This document shows positions 5,738 through 6,091 of a DNA stretch of 6,091 nt, piece by piece. The position numbers and the translations under genes are program-made. The notes under the pieces are model-generated. The model had not been told where the DNA came from. It was given only the letters and a program-made list of their open reading frames with translations, and searched no databases. The DNA is taken from contig DASUSF010000405.1 in assembly GCA_036375275.1 (NCBI GenBank), positions 1-6,091 of the forward strand, given 5' to 3'. Numbering within the stretch: position 1 is the first letter of the stretch; each line of letters begins with the position of its first letter. This DNA comes from DASUSF01 sp036375275. GTDB lineage: Bacteria > Pseudomonadota > Alphaproteobacteria > Geminicoccales > Geminicoccaceae.

Positions 5738-5846
5738 CCGCTCCGCTCCGGCGGCGGGGATGCGCGATTGGCGGCATGCCCCTTTCGTGCTGCGCGGGTC
5801 GGGCCGCTGCGCGGACGGGGCAACGACATGAGATGGAGGTTCTGAG
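5738..5846 (+). other. Putative rpsM (alpha operon) 5' leader with two hairpins
   Basis: This stretch lies between the predicted -10 box and the rpsM start, and no conserved gene is visible in it. In the first hairpin GGGGATGC (5756-5763) pairs with GCAT (5774-5777) and CCCC (5779-5782), with G5778 bulged, and TTTC follows. In the second, GCGCGG (5792-5797) pairs with CCGC (5804-5807) and GC (5809-5810), with T5808 bulged and a six-base loop. A 23-codon ORF (ATG 5760, TGA 5829-5831) covers both. In E. coli, S4 represses the alpha operon by binding a pseudoknot in the rpsM leader. A comparable role here is possible, but I cannot show homology to that structure. Confidence 0.4.
5835..5839 (+). 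promoter_or_regulatory. Ribosome binding site of rpsM
   Basis: GGAGG lies seven bases before the GTG at 5847. A stop codon (TGA 5829-5831) closes the same frame just upstream, so GTG 5847 is the only credible start of rpsM. Confidence 0.85.
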
Positions 5847-6091
5847 GTGGCGCGCATCGCCGGTGTCAACATCCCGAGCGGCAAGCCGGTCGGCATTGCG
5901 CTGACCTACATCTACGGGATCGGGCGGACGAGCTCGACCAGGATCCTGGACCGGGTGCAGATCCCGTTCGGGCGCCGGGTGAGCGAGCTGACGGATGCGG
6001 AGGTCGCCCGCCTGCGCGAGGTGATCGACCGCGAGCACCGGGTCGAGGGCGACCTCCGGCGCGACGTGGCGATGAACATCAAGCGGCTGAT
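5847..6091 (+). CDS. rpsM: 30S ribosomal protein S13, N-terminal part
   Basis: S13 lies at the top of the 30S head; it bridges to the 50S subunit (L5) and its C-terminal tail, not visible here, contacts P-site tRNA. The visible 81 residues begin MARIAGVNIP with GTG as start. IALTYIYGIGR (17-27) is the helix-hairpin-helix signature, RVSELTDAEVARLREVID (44-61) follows, and VEGDLRRDVAMNIKRL (66-81) is the highly conserved central motif. The gene runs off the right edge; the family is about 120 residues long, so roughly 40 are missing. It is the first gene after the predicted promoter and is normally followed by rpsK, rpoA and rplQ. The missing C-terminus prevents a full check, but the identity is clear. 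Confidence 0.97.
   Translation, partial: MARIAGVNIPSGKPVGIALTYIYGIGRTSSTRILDRVQIPFGRRVSELTDAEVARLREVIDREHRVEGDLRRDVAMNIKRL

Noticed and set aside
5756..5786. Intrinsic terminator of the spc operon after adk
   Set aside because: The stem is followed by only three T residues and then C, and it lies downstream of the predicted rpsM promoter. A leader structure or weak attenuator fits better.
5714..5846. Possible rpmJ (L36) gene between adk and rpsM
   Set aside because: Searched all + frames by eye for the short, basic, Cys-containing L36 pattern and found none; many alphaproteobacteria carry rpmJ elsewhere.
1..6091. Mobile elements, CRISPR arrays, tRNA genes or a novel defence or biosynthetic system
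   Set aside because: All coding space is filled by conserved spc/alpha-operon genes in standard order. No direct-repeat arrays, transposase motifs, tRNA-like folds or composition breaks are visible.

Overview
This window is a stretch of the spc ribosomal-protein operon running into the start of the alpha operon of a GC-rich bacterium. Every gene lies on the + strand. The order is rplX (3' end), rplE, rpsN, rpsH, rplF, rplR, rpsE, rpmD, rplO, secY, adk, rpsM (5' part). An adk between secY and rpsM with no rpmJ, an adenylate kinase with a four-cysteine LID, the zinc-free 101-residue S14, and the S8 and L6 C-termini all fit an alphaproteobacterium. By eye the GC content is close to 70%, with strong G/C at third codon positions. 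That suits a high-GC alphaproteobacterial lineage of Rhodospirillales type, but genus or species cannot be named from this window.

Layout. Positions 1-2252 hold six tightly packed genes (L24 end, L5, S14, S8, L6, L18) with gaps of 2 to 16 bases. A 152-base gap follows at 2253-2404; it is unusually long for this operon and carries two nested inverted repeats and an 18-codon ORF. S5, L30, L15 and SecY follow at close spacing (2405-5060). adk begins on an ATGA overlap with the secY stop and ends at 5713. The second gap, 5714-5846, begins with a near-consensus sigma70-type promoter (TTGACA, 16 bases, TATGAT) whose -35 box overlaps the adk stop codon. About 100 bases of leader with two small hairpins lead to the GTG start of rpsM, which runs off the right edge.

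How it works together. The ribosomal proteins supply the 50S subunit (L24, L5, L6, L18, L30, L15) and the 30S subunit (S14, S8, S5, S13). SecY is the channel of the Sec translocon, and Adk balances adenine nucleotides. The coding content is ordinary and highly conserved. The points of interest are regulatory: the internal promoter at the adk/rpsM junction, its structured leader, the structured rplR-rpsE gap, and some stop-codon and arginine-codon habits. I found no mobile element, CRISPR array, RNA gene or undescribed multi-gene system.
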